Source of the DNA: an uncultured Aquimarina sp.
GTDB taxonomy: Bacteria; Bacteroidota; Bacteroidia; Flavobacteriales; Flavobacteriaceae
Assembly: GCA_947503835.1 (NCBI GenBank)
Contig: CANNFM010000002.1
Coordinates: forward strand, 248,001 to 312,000
Direction of reading: 5' to 3'
DNA: 64,000 bases
Shown in pieces: positions 1 to 7,842 of this stretch. The number at the start of each line of letters is the position of its first letter. The first letter of the stretch is position 1. The notes under the pieces were generated by a model that was not told the DNA's origin, made no database searches, and saw only the letters and a list, made by a program, of their open reading frames with translations. The position numbers and the translations under genes are program-made.

Positions 1-891
1 GTTTTCCAGAATTGTAATTTTATCCTGAAGATTACCAAAAGTAATTCTACGTTTTAGCTCTCTAATATCACGATAGTAATTAATTAAAATCGTTTTACGC
101 AGTCGTTTTGCTACTTTAAGCGTTGTTTCTGTGGTTACAAACGGGTTTCCATCACGATCTCCTCCAGGCCAAAAGCCTAAATTGATCAAATCATTGTCTA
201 GATCCTCTCCTTCAAAAATATTTTGCTGGACATAGTTATAGATTTTACTTGCAGAGTGATAAAACACATTCTCTAAATACCAGATTAAGCTTACTGCTTC
301 GTCATATGGGCTTGGTTTTTCTTTTTTAAAGAATGCCGTCTTACCCAACTGAGCCAATAACTTTTTGATTTCTGACAAATCATTTTGTTGTATTGCATCA
401 TCCAAATCATGAATAATCCCCAATACTGTCCCAGGATAAAACTGAGTAGGATGCGCTGTTAAGGTCGGACGAATCTTAAAACGTCTCAAATACTCCTTAA
501 GTTCTTCTAGTTGCCCTTTGGCTTTAGCTTCTTCTTTAATACTTCTTAGTGTACCACGACCATCCATATTATGAACAACAGGAAAAGCAGCATCTTCAAT
601 CGCATCAAACAATACTACTTGGCGCTCGATATATTGAATAAACCTAAACAATAAATCATGCATATCCTTTTCTGAAGGATTGTCTTGATACAGATTAAAA
701 AAGCTCTCTACAATTTCTGTAGGATTCTTGTGTTGTTCGTATCCTTTTTCGCACACTTCTTTAAAAAGTGGTAATAAAACTCCTGTATTGGTTACAGTAT
801 CGAAAGGCAACGTGATTAATATACTATTGTATATCTGGTACTTTGCCAGAACATTTTCATTAAAACGTTCAATTTTTGGTTTTCTAGCCAT
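1..891 (-). CDS. ppc: phosphoenolpyruvate carboxylase, N-terminal part (cut by window edge)
   Basis: Reverse-strand reading from the ATG at 891 stays open to base 1, giving 297 residues of a protein that continues outside the window (the family is about 850-900 residues). It carries the PEP carboxylase signature around His147 (TAHPTQ) and the conserved FWPGGDRDGNP block near residue 235. The enzyme carboxylates PEP to oxaloacetate in the cytoplasm and refills the TCA cycle. The coding start has no clear ribosome binding site, as is usual in this phylum. A strong terminator lies 100 bases upstream and separates it from the Lrp gene, so it probably has its own promoter in 892-989. Confidence 0.96.
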   Translation of the reverse strand, partial: MARKPKIERFNENVLAKYQIYNSILITLPFDTVTNTGVLLPLFKEVCEKGYEQHKNPTEIVESFFNLYQDNPSEKDMHDLLFRFIQYIERQVVLFDAIEDAAFPVVHNMDGRGTLRSIKEEAKAKGQLEELKEYLRRFKIRPTLTAHPTQFYPGTVLGIIHDLDDAIQQNDLSEIKKLLAQLGKTAFFKKEKPSPYDEAVSLIWYLENVFYHSASKIYNYVQQNIFEGEDLDNDLINLGFWPGGDRDGNPFVTTETTLKVAKRLRKTILINYYRDIRELKRRITFGNLQDKITILEN

Positions 892-989
892 TTTGTGGTG
901 GTAATACTAGTTAATGGTTAATAGACATCTTTGCAAGCTTAAGAAGTATGGTCAATACAACTCTAATTGCAAGATTTTTTTTAAATAAA

Positions 990-1032
990 AAAGCCCTTAA
1001 GGTTTTTCCTAAAGGGCTTTATATTATATAAG
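990..1032 (-). terminator. rho-independent terminator of the lrp gene
   Basis: Arms at 990-1002 and 1008-1020 pair over 13 bp with one mismatch around a 5-base loop. Read on the minus strand the stem is followed by a T-rich tract toward 980, so it ends the Lrp/AsnC transcript. A and T runs on both sides could let it also work for plus-strand transcription. Confidence 0.85.
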
Positions 1033-1044
1033 ATAAAATACCCT

Positions 1045-1524
1045 TTACATTTCCTGAAAAATAGAATGCATTAAACGTTTTTTATCATTAATACTTTCTT
1101 CTAATGAAATCATAGTCTCGGTACGGTACACACCATCAATATCATCAAGCATAAATATGATATCCTTAGCATGGTTTGTATCTCTCGCCCTAACTTTACA
1201 AAATATATTAAACTTTCCTGTAGTGATATGTGCAACAGTAACAAAAGGTATTTCATTAATTCTTTGTAACACAAATTTGGTTTGTGATGTGTTCTGAAGA
1301 TAGATACCTACATATGCAATAAATGAATATCCTAATTTTCTGTAATCTAATGTTAATGAAGAACCTTCTATAATACCAGCTTCTTCCATTTTTTTAACGC
1401 GTACATGAACGGTACCTGCAGAAATCAATAATTTTTTTGCAATATCCGTAAAAGGAGTACGAGTATTTTCAATCAACATATCCAAGATTTGGTGGTCAAC
1501 TTCGTCTAATTTAAATTTTGCCAT
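1045..1524 (-). CDS. Lrp/AsnC family transcriptional regulator
   Basis: 159 residues, the standard length of the family. Residues about 5-65 form an AsnC-type winged helix-turn-helix (DHQILDMLIENTRTPFTDIA, then the recognition region STVHVRVKKME-like), and about 70-150 form the RAM effector and oligomerisation domain. Such proteins form octamers or hexadecamers and answer amino acids, so this is probably a global or local regulator of amino-acid metabolism. It stands alone, with its own promoter (TATTTTTG at 1560-1567) and a terminator after it. Its effector cannot be read from sequence. Confidence 0.93.
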   Translation of the reverse strand: MAKFKLDEVDHQILDMLIENTRTPFTDIAKKLLISAGTVHVRVKKMEEAGIIEGSSLTLDYRKLGYSFIAYVGIYLQNTSQTKFVLQRINEIPFVTVAHITTGKFNIFCKVRARDTNHAKDIIFMLDDIDGVYRTETMISLEESINDKKRLMHSIFQEM

Positions 1525-1559
1525 AGTAATTCGTATTATTTTCCCGATTATTTACATTG

Positions 1560-1590
1560 CAAAAATAACAGAAAAATACAGTTTTCACAC
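1560..1590 (-). promoter_or_regulatory. Bacteroidota-type promoter of the lrp gene
   Basis: On the minus strand TATTTTTG occupies 1567-1560, an exact TAnnTTTG -7 box. A GTGT sequence at 1590-1587, 19 bases upstream, is a weak match to the TTTG -33 box. The start codon at 1524 would then have a leader of about 30 bases. Confidence 0.55.
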
Positions 1591-1598
1591 ATTTTATT

Positions 1599-2756
1599 TC
1601 ATCTTTTTATCGATTCTATTGAGAATAATTCAGAATCTAAAAGGAAATTTAACAACTCTCCCTCTGGAACTATCTCTACTGTAACGTTTTCGTGGTATAT
1701 TGCTCTTTTTTTGCCAATAATTTCTTTATGTGCATAAAAATTTTGCAAATCATCAATTTTAACAATTTTCGGTACGAATTTCACATTGTTTCCTGCTAAT
1801 ATTTCAGTGTATTGAACTGCTATATCAACATTTTTTCCGTCTAAAATTACATCTCTGATAATAATGTCATAAAAGCATTTTGCATTTTCAGGAATTAAAA
1901 AGTAATCCTTGTACCCTTCTCCTGTAATTTTGGTTTTTGTTATATATTGAATTGAAGTAACCAAAGAATAGAAGATATATTTTCTGGTCATCTCACGATC
2001 ATAATCATCTGGATAATGTCCTGCTTCAAATAAAATGGTCGGAATCCCTTTGTTTTCTAGCGTATCTCCAACACAATTGATGTTAAACCCATCATCATAA
2101 CGACCAACCTGGTTAGGGATTAGTTTCTGAAGCATAACGTTCATGTTAGCAATAATTTCCATGGCTACTTTTCGACTAGGAGTAACAGATCGTTCTTGAT
2201 CACCTGCCGGAGATAAAAAAGACACTGTAGCCGGATAATTAGTCTCTCCCGCACTAAAAATTGTTCTTTGTCCATGCAAATTAAAAGCAAAATCAGGTTG
2301 TAATGACTTTATCAGATCACTTAAAACAACGCTTTCTCTTTGTGTTTTAGTTTGCGCATCTCTATTAAGGTCTACTTTATTATAATTAAGTCTTGTATAT
2401 AGTTTAGCTCCATCTGGACTAAGAATAGGAACTATATATAAAGAACATTCTTTTAAAACATCGGTACTTATAGTATTGGTCGAATCGGTAAGAAGGTTGA
2501 TAAGGTCGAAAAGAGCTTTTGTCGTTGTACTTTCATTACCATGCATCTGTGACCAAAATAGAAGTTTCTTTGATCCGTTTCCAATTTTTATAAGATGAAT
2601 AGGTTCATTATTTTCTGAAGTTCCTATTTGCTTAATTTCGACTTTAGAAGATAATACATCTAGAAGAGGAGTAATATGGTCAAGAAAAATATACCGCCCA
2701 AACAAGGAAGGTTCCTTATAGGTAGTAAACCATTTTTGTAATGTATTAATATCCAT
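1599..2756 (-). CDS. M14 family zinc carboxypeptidase
   Basis: 385 residues. Zinc and catalytic residues of the M14 fold are all in place: His72 and Glu75 (MHGNES), the Asn-Arg pair in DLNRDAQ, His161 (NLHGQ) and the general base Glu244 (FEAGH). No signal peptide is visible, so it looks cytoplasmic, unlike many secreted M14 enzymes. The domain takes about residues 40-270, followed by a roughly 110-residue C-terminal part of beta type that I cannot assign. It starts divergently from the XRE regulator gene, and the operator array at 2822-2918 lies directly upstream, so it may be controlled by that regulator. Substrate is unknown. Confidence 0.88.
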   Translation of the reverse strand: MDINTLQKWFTTYKEPSLFGRYIFLDHITPLLDVLSSKVEIKQIGTSENNEPIHLIKIGNGSKKLLFWSQMHGNESTTTKALFDLINLLTDSTNTISTDVLKECSLYIVPILSPDGAKLYTRLNYNKVDLNRDAQTKTQRESVVLSDLIKSLQPDFAFNLHGQRTIFSAGETNYPATVSFLSPAGDQERSVTPSRKVAMEIIANMNVMLQKLIPNQVGRYDDGFNINCVGDTLENKGIPTILFEAGHYPDDYDREMTRKYIFYSLVTSIQYITKTKITGEGYKDYFLIPENAKCFYDIIIRDVILDGKNVDIAVQYTEILAGNNVKFVPKIVKIDDLQNFYAHKEIIGKKRAIYHENVTVEIVPEGELLNFLLDSELFSIESIKR

Positions 2757-2821
2757 ATTAGAGAATTATAAAGAACGAAATTACTACAGTTTCTTGAAGA
2801 ATCATAGCAAACATGATCTTA

Positions 2822-2918
2822 TTTACATATGTAAACCTCAGGGCATTTTACATTTGTAACAAGTACGCAATTACAAATGTAAACAAGTTAATTAGGAAGA
2901 TCTGTTTACTTAAGTAAA
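2822..2918. promoter_or_regulatory. distal cluster of four palindromic operator-like sites
   Basis: Four copies of a 14-bp palindrome TTTACAnnTGTAAA: 2822-2835 (perfect), 2847-2860, 2870-2883 and 2905-2918 (perfect, extended to 16 bp at 2904-2919). They lie upstream of the M14 gene on one side and the XRE gene on the other. Two of them contain TACATTTG, an exact TAnnTTTG promoter box (plus strand at 2849-2856, minus strand at 2881-2874). The match of operator and promoter box suggests direct occlusion of RNA polymerase. Binding by the neighbouring XRE protein is inferred. Confidence 0.7.
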
Positions 2919-3061
2919 CGTCGATTTCTTACTCGTTTCCAAATGTATTCTTAATGTTAACAAGTATTTAAGAGTGGTAATTAGTCTAATATCAACGAAT
3001 TGTAAATCAAATGTTTATAGATGGTTATATTAAGTATTAATTCATTATTGAATTCGCGAAT

Positions 3062-3145
3062 GTTACATATGTAAACACTGTTATATCGTTAATTTGTTTA
3101 CCTTTGTAATCACATTTGAATACATTAACAGTTTACAGTTGTAAC
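3062..3145 (+). promoter_or_regulatory. proximal cluster of three operator-like sites over the XRE promoter
   Basis: Three further copies at 3062-3075, 3097-3110 and 3132-3145, with starts exactly 35 bp apart. The middle copy includes TACCTTTG (3099-3106), a good -7 box for the XRE gene, and the last ends three bases before its ATG at 3149. This placement is what a negatively autoregulated promoter looks like. Confidence 0.7.
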
Positions 3146-3148
3146 TTC

Positions 3149-3631
3149 ATGGTTGATAGTAAAGATTTTGGAAAAAGGATACAAAAAATAATGGATTACT
3201 ATGCTGTGTCTGCTTCATCGTTTGCAGATTACATGGGCGTGGGTCGATCCTCTATTTCTCATATTCTGAGTGGTCGAAATAAACCAAGTTTAGATTTTGT
3301 AATGAAGATTACCGAGGCGTATACAGATGTAGATTTGCAATGGCTGCTATATGGAAAAGGTACATTTCCAAAATCAGATACTCCTAAAGTTGAAGAAAAA
3401 ATTTCTAAACCAGAAGAACATATTGCTAACTCAAATCAATCACCTACTTCTATTGCAAAAACAGATAATGATTTATTTTCACAATCAATTCCTGAAAAAG
3501 AAATTATTAAGCAAGAGACACCTTCTATAGAAAAAATCTCACCATCAATTTCTACCGATGATAAAATTGATCGTATTGTTATTTTTTATGTAGACGGAAC
3601 TTTTAATAGTTATCAAATGAAAAAATCTTAA
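3149..3631 (+). CDS. XRE-family helix-turn-helix regulator
   Basis: 160 residues from the ATG at 3149. A longer reading from TTG 3116 is possible but would put an operator-like palindrome inside the coding region and add a sequence unlike the family, so the ATG is preferred. Residues about 8-65 are a Cro/CI-type HTH (SSFADYMGVGRSSISHILSG is the helix-turn-helix). A long polar, Lys/Glu/Ser-rich linker covers about 75-135, and the tail ends in IVIFYVDGTF, a short beta segment seen at the end of many flavobacterial XRE proteins. The gene sits behind seven palindromes that it probably binds. Targets beyond itself and possibly the M14 gene are unknown. Confidence 0.88.
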   Translation: MVDSKDFGKRIQKIMDYYAVSASSFADYMGVGRSSISHILSGRNKPSLDFVMKITEAYTDVDLQWLLYGKGTFPKSDTPKVEEKISKPEEHIANSNQSPTSIAKTDNDLFSQSIPEKEIIKQETPSIEKISPSISTDDKIDRIVIFYVDGTFNSYQMKKS

Positions 3632-3673
3632 CAACTTTTTCACTCCTGGTCATAAACTTTCTGGAAATAAATT

Positions 3674-3681
3674 TATTTTCG
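3674..3681 (+). promoter_or_regulatory. putative -7 box for the lipoprotein-terC unit
   Basis: TATTTTCG fits the TAnnTTTG consensus except for one base and lies 22 bases before the start at 3704. No convincing -33 box is visible. Confidence 0.35.
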
Positions 3682-3703
3682 TTTTCTAGTTTAAATCATA
3701 GTG

Positions 3704-4078
3704 ATGAAGCAAATTGCTTTTATATTTTTCTTATCCATATGTATTACGAGTTGTTATCAGCAAAGTCGTGATTGTGATAATTTTCATATAGGAACTTTTG
3801 AATTTGAAACGTATCTCGACGGTGAGCTTGCCAAAACCAAATTTATTAGAACCGAATCGATAGAAATAGATTATTTTAGAGGAAAAAGTGATACTTCCAG
3901 TATTCGTTGGATAAATGATTGCGAATACATTGTACAAAAAATACATCCGAAAAATATGGCTGAGCAAAAAGCTATACACATGAAAATCTTAACTACAGAT
4001 AAAAACACCTATACCTTTGAGTATGGATTAGTAGGTGCAGCAAATAAACAACGTGGAACCGCAAAAAAAATAAAATAA
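3704..4078 (+). CDS. small lipoprotein of unknown function, upstream partner of TerC
   Basis: 124 residues from ATG 3704 (a GTG codon directly before it is the alternative). The N-terminus is a lipoprotein signal ending in CITSC, with the lipid-modified Cys near residue 17. The mature part has conserved-looking Cys and aromatic positions (CDNFHIGTFEFE) and seems to be a small beta-rich domain. Its stop codon TAA shares one base with the ATG of terC, so the two are translationally coupled. I do not recognise a characterised family; a role related to TerC metal handling at the cell surface is inference from the overlap alone. Confidence 0.8.
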   Translation: MKQIAFIFFLSICITSCYQQSRDCDNFHIGTFEFETYLDGELAKTKFIRTESIEIDYFRGKSDTSSIRWINDCEYIVQKIHPKNMAEQKAIHMKILTTDKNTYTFEYGLVGAANKQRGTAKKIK

Positions 4079-4884
4079 TGTTCGAAATTTTCGCATCGGC
4101 AGACGCCTGGGTTGCTTTATTAACCCTGACTTTTTTAGAAATTGTACTAGGTATTGATAATATTATCTTTATTTCAATAGCAGCTAGTAAACTACCAGAA
4201 AAACAACAAAAAAAAGCCACTAATATTGGTTTGGTACTTGCCATGGTTATGCGAATTGTTTTATTATTTGGTATTTCATTATTGGTAGCAATGGAGGCTC
4301 CTTTTTGGCATATTAATTTACCCTGGCTAGAAGTAGGTATTAGTGGCCAGGCATTAATTCTATTTGGCGGCGGAATTTTCTTATTATATAAGAGTGTACA
4401 TGAAATACATGAAAAAGTCGAGGAAAAAGGAGAGGAAGAAAAAGAAATACAAGCCAAAAGCTCATCTTCTTTGTCTAATGCAATTGTGCAAATCACATTA
4501 ATTAATGTAGTTTTCTCATTTGATTCAATACTTACGGCCGTTGGTATGACTAATGGTTTAAGCGATGATCCAAATGATGCTCTACTCATAATGATTATTG
4601 CTGTTGTTGTGTCTGTATTGATTATGATGTTGTTTGCAACACCAGTAGGTCGTTTTGTGAATAAACATCCATCGGTTCAAATTCTCGGTCTTTCATTTTT
4701 GATTCTTATTGGTTTTATGCTAATCGCAGAAGCTGCTCATTTAGCTCATTTACAAATATTTGATAGTGAAGTAGGTACAATACCTAAAGGATATTTATAC
4801 TTTACAATAGCATTCTCTTTATTAGTTGAGTTTTTAAACTTTAAACTGCGTAAAAAACACAAGACAAGTACTAAAGAAGTGTAA
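4078..4884 (+). CDS. TerC/Alx family integral membrane protein
   Basis: 268 residues with about seven hydrophobic segments. The family signature ALLTLTFLEIVLGIDNIIFI stands near residues 13-33 and is repeated in the second half as VFSFDSILTAVGMT near 145; these acidic intramembrane motifs are typical of TerC. A charged cytoplasmic loop rich in Glu/Lys (about 105-130) separates the halves. TerC and Alx proteins are linked in other bacteria to manganese export and metal loading of secreted enzymes, and in ter operons to tellurite resistance. No other ter genes are near, so a metal-homeostasis role is more likely than tellurite resistance. Confidence 0.93.
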   Translation: MFEIFASADAWVALLTLTFLEIVLGIDNIIFISIAASKLPEKQQKKATNIGLVLAMVMRIVLLFGISLLVAMEAPFWHINLPWLEVGISGQALILFGGGIFLLYKSVHEIHEKVEEKGEEEKEIQAKSSSSLSNAIVQITLINVVFSFDSILTAVGMTNGLSDDPNDALLIMIIAVVVSVLIMMLFATPVGRFVNKHPSVQILGLSFLILIGFMLIAEAAHLAHLQIFDSEVGTIPKGYLYFTIAFSLLVEFLNFKLRKKHKTSTKEV

Positions 4885-4942
4885 TCTCTAAAATGGTTTA
4901 CTCTAATATCCAATAGCATTATTATATAAAAGCACAAAAAAT

Positions 4943-6067
4943 ATGAAAAAACTCGGAGTTTTCTTAATGGTTTTAGCTTCTTCAAACATGTTATCTCAAC
5001 AAAAAAGAGCCCGAGATTATGGAATAGAAATAGGGGTCTTGAAGCCTGGAGAAAATAATGCAATTACAGATGTCGAAGGGGTTACAGTAGGCCATACTAC
5101 TATAATTGAAGGAGATAATATAAGAACCGGAGTAACAGCAATATTACCTCATGCAAAAAATATTTTTCAGAATAAAGTACCTGCGGCAATATATATAGGA
5201 AATGGTTATGGTAAATTGGCGGGATATAGCCAAGTGAAAGAGTTAGGTAATATTGAAACCCCAATCATTCTAACAAATACTCTAAGTGTTCCTGTAGCAA
5301 CTGAAGCACTAATAAGTTATATATTAGACTTACCAGAAAATGTATCTGTAAAATCTGTAAATTCAATTGTTGGCGAGACCAATGATGGTTGGTTAAATGA
5401 TATTAGAGGAAGACACGTTAAACAAGAACATGTACTTAATGCTATAAAAAATGCTGCTAGTGGCGCTGTAAAAGAAGGAAATGTTGGTGCAGGAACTGGC
5501 ACCATCTGTTTTGGTTACAAGGGAGGTATAGGTACAGCCTCAAGAGTATTGCCAAAATCAACAGGAGGGTATACTGTTGGGGTTTTGGTACAAACTAATT
5601 TTGGAGGCGTCCTGGAAATAAATGGAGTTCCTATCGACAAAGAATTAGATAGATATCCTAAATACAGTCATTATGAAGGTGATGGCTCTTGTATGATTGT
5701 TGTAATTACAGATGCACCTTTAGATTCCAGAAATTTAGAGAGACTTGCCAAAAGGGCTATGCTAGGACTTGCTAAAACTGGTGGAATTGCATCAAATGGT
5801 AGCGGAGACTTTGTAATTGCAGTATCTACAGCTAAAGACAACCTAATTCCGGATAAAAGCGAATCTTCTTTTAATACTATCAAAGTATTAAGAAATCAAG
5901 ATACTACATCGTTATTTTTGGCAACTATAGAAGCCACAGAAGAAGCTATTCTAAATTCTTTATTTACTGCAGAGACTATGACAGGTCATAATGGACATAC
6001 TATAACATCCATTCCCACCAAAACTATCATAGAAATTATGAAAAAATACAATAAAATAAAGGACTAG
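4943..6067 (+). CDS. P1 family peptidase (DmpA/BapA-type beta-aminopeptidase)
   Basis: 374 residues with a Sec signal peptide (about 1-18, ending near SQQ). The family matures by self-cleavage at Gly-Ser; here the bond is Gly248-Ser249 in GDGSCMIVV, followed by the conserved TDAPLDSRNLERLAKRA helix. The N-terminal block DVEGVTVGHTTI and the glycine-rich GAGTGTICFGYKGGIGTASR region also match. P1 enzymes remove N-terminal residues from peptides, including D-Ala amides and beta-peptides. Probably periplasmic. It is 58 bases after terC with no terminator between, so read-through is possible, but no functional link is known. Confidence 0.93.
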   Translation: MKKLGVFLMVLASSNMLSQQKRARDYGIEIGVLKPGENNAITDVEGVTVGHTTIIEGDNIRTGVTAILPHAKNIFQNKVPAAIYIGNGYGKLAGYSQVKELGNIETPIILTNTLSVPVATEALISYILDLPENVSVKSVNSIVGETNDGWLNDIRGRHVKQEHVLNAIKNAASGAVKEGNVGAGTGTICFGYKGGIGTASRVLPKSTGGYTVGVLVQTNFGGVLEINGVPIDKELDRYPKYSHYEGDGSCMIVVITDAPLDSRNLERLAKRAMLGLAKTGGIASNGSGDFVIAVSTAKDNLIPDKSESSFNTIKVLRNQDTTSLFLATIEATEEAILNSLFTAETMTGHNGHTITSIPTKTIIEIMKKYNKIKD

Positions 6068-6550
6068 TTTTTACATATATAAGTAAAATTGGGAGCTTAC
6101 TTTAATATTACTATAAAAATTTTACAGTGCTCAACGTAGTGCTATTAATTGATAGATCTACCAAGTTAATTCTTCATCAAAACTATGTATTGGTAAACTC
6201 TCCAACCATCCCATTAACGACGCGTATCCTAAAAACATGTAAAATATCGGTACTTATTTTTATCAAAAAAGGATTATATGTTATGCCCCATTTTTTTTAA
6301 CACTCTTCTCTTAAAAACAATTTAAGGATAATACTTACGTTTATAGAATAAGCTAAATATCATTGATTTTTTAAACACTTAACAGCAAGGTGTTTAACCC
6401 AAATAAAAATTGAGTGAGTAACAATTAAACGAGCAAAAACGAGTTTTGACGAAAAATCGACAGTGATTTTTTAAAAATGTATTGGATTACTTGAAGTTTA
6501 AGCGAATTATGTTATTCACATTACATCTAACAACTAAAAAAACAAGGGTA
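6068..6550. other. 483-base gene-free stretch with small hairpins
   Basis: No credible coding region. Two local hairpins are visible in the second half: arms 6371-6378 and 6390-6397 (8 bp perfect, 11-base loop) and arms 6452-6458 and 6465-6471 (7 bp, followed by T and A runs). They lie 80-180 bases before the secreted-protein gene at 6551 and may be part of its leader or of a small RNA. There is no strong terminator for the P1 peptidase gene. Confidence 0.4.
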
Positions 6551-6994
6551 ATGAAGAAAAATTTATTAATTATCTGTTTTCTATCAATAACAGGAATGTA
6601 TGCTCAAGAAGTACTATTTGTACCGCAAAATGAATACAATACTGTTATCAATGAAACAGAACCGTTACAAACAAATACAATACTACGTGTCGACAATGTC
6701 ACCTACTCTATGAAAGAGTATGAGTCTATGATTAAGAGAGGTAAAGAATTGACTGCCATACTTATAGAGCATGACAAATTAGTACAAAAAGGATCTATGA
6801 CCAAAGCACAAATCAGAAATTGGAAAAGAGATGTGCTAGAAGCCAAGCTTCTTAATTACAGGATTGATGATTATACATCTGCTTACCTAAGAGAAGGATA
6901 TTCACTTATTGATCATGTAAGTGAAGATGTATTAAGCGATTACTACGACTTTTCTAAAGCATTGGAAACCTCGGTTGAGTATGTTGGCTTTTAG
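6551..6994 (+). CDS. secreted protein of unknown function
   Basis: 147 residues from ATG 6551, chosen because it begins a clean Sec signal peptide (MKKNLLIICFLSITGMYAQ) with cleavage after Ala near residue 18. An in-frame ATG at 6482 would bury this signal. The mature part is about 128 residues, mostly helical and charged, with Tyr-rich stretches. No family recognised. It is flanked by long non-coding stretches on both sides and so appears to be a single-gene unit. Confidence 0.7.
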   Translation: MKKNLLIICFLSITGMYAQEVLFVPQNEYNTVINETEPLQTNTILRVDNVTYSMKEYESMIKRGKELTAILIEHDKLVQKGSMTKAQIRNWKRDVLEAKLLNYRIDDYTSAYLREGYSLIDHVSEDVLSDYYDFSKALETSVEYVGF

Positions 6995-7076
6995 AAAACA
7001 CCAAACACTTAAATCATAAGATATTATCTATAGAGATCTATACTAAATTTGCTGTCATTTCGAAAATAGTGTAGAC

Positions 7077-7113
7077 ATTTGACCCCTTATCTAAATAAGA
7101 TAAGGGGTCAAAT
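7077..7113. repeat. 16-bp perfect inverted repeat with 5-base loop
   Basis: Arms 7077-7092 and 7098-7113 are perfectly complementary and include the GACCCCTTATCT core. The position, 80 bases after the stop of the secreted protein, fits a terminator, but there is no run of T after the stem on either strand. It could be a terminator with a poor U-tract, a protein-binding palindrome or a mobile-repeat remnant. Confidence 0.6.
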
Positions 7114-7254
7114 TATTTAAAGTTTATACGAGGATATGCTAAACACAATGTGGAGCTACACTTAAACTAATAAATTATCTACTTACTACCATAATTCTAA
7201 TTTTAATCGCACTTTTGTAATTATAAAATAAACTTGTCAATTAGATCAATTAAA

Positions 7255-7830
7255 ATGAGCCTAAAAGAACTACAAACACGAAGTGGATCGGTATGTGAAT
7301 TATGTGGAGCTACTGAAAATTTATCGATATATGATGTTCCCAAGTCGCCTAATGTAGGACTTGATTCAAGTCTTCTAACCTGCTCTGTTTGTAAAGAACA
7401 AATTGAAAACTCTGAAATAATTGATCCTAATCACTGGCGATGTCTTAATGATAGTATGTGGAGTCAAGTACCTGGTGTTCAGGTTATGGCATGGCGTATA
7501 CTTACTCGTTTACGTTCTGAAGGTTGGCCGCAGGATTTATTAGACATGTTATATCTGGATGATGATACTTTGGCATGGGCTAAAGCTACAGGAGAAGGCG
7601 AAGAAGATAACAATACTATAAAACATGTTGATTCAAATGGTGCAACATTAAACCCCGGGGATTCTGTAGTTTTAATAAAAGATCTTGATGTTAAAGGTGC
7701 TAATTTTACTGCCAAACGTGGTACTGCAGTAAGAAATATCTCTTTAGTACATGATAATGCAGAGCATATTGAAGGTCGTGTTAATGGTCAACATATCGTA
7801 ATCCTTACGAAGTATGTGAAGAAATCTTAG
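7255..7830 (+). CDS. PhnA domain-containing protein
   Basis: 191 residues from ATG 7255; a TTG at 7234 is a less likely alternative. The N-terminus holds a Cys-rich zinc ribbon (CELCGA near residue 14 and CSVCKE near 45). The C-terminal 70 residues are the PhnA domain with SNGATLNPGDSVVLIKDLDVKGA and a KRGTAVRNISL strand. Despite the name the family is not part of phosphonate C-P lyase, and its function is unknown; zinc and possibly nucleic-acid binding are inferred from the ribbon. The middle section (WHRCLND to WAKATGEG) is shared by long PhnA-like proteins of this phylum. Confidence 0.88.
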   Translation: MSLKELQTRSGSVCELCGATENLSIYDVPKSPNVGLDSSLLTCSVCKEQIENSEIIDPNHWRCLNDSMWSQVPGVQVMAWRILTRLRSEGWPQDLLDMLYLDDDTLAWAKATGEGEEDNNTIKHVDSNGATLNPGDSVVLIKDLDVKGANFTAKRGTAVRNISLVHDNAEHIEGRVNGQHIVILTKYVKKS

Positions 7831-7842
7831 AAAACGTATTTG

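Noticed and set aside
2822..3145. Possible CRISPR array
   Set aside because: The repeats are 14-bp palindromes with variable gaps, no spacers of constant length and no cas genes; operator sites explain them better.
3993..4589. 198-codon minus-strand frame in terC
   Set aside because: Antisense to a family-validated gene; its Ser/Ile-rich translation is typical of a shadow frame.
4078..4884. TerC as part of a tellurite-resistance operon
   Set aside because: No terA, terB, terD or terZ genes lie nearby; the gene is coupled only to a small lipoprotein.
4746..5063. 105-codon minus-strand frame across the terC-P1 junction
   Set aside because: It runs opposite to two well-supported genes and shows no family resemblance.
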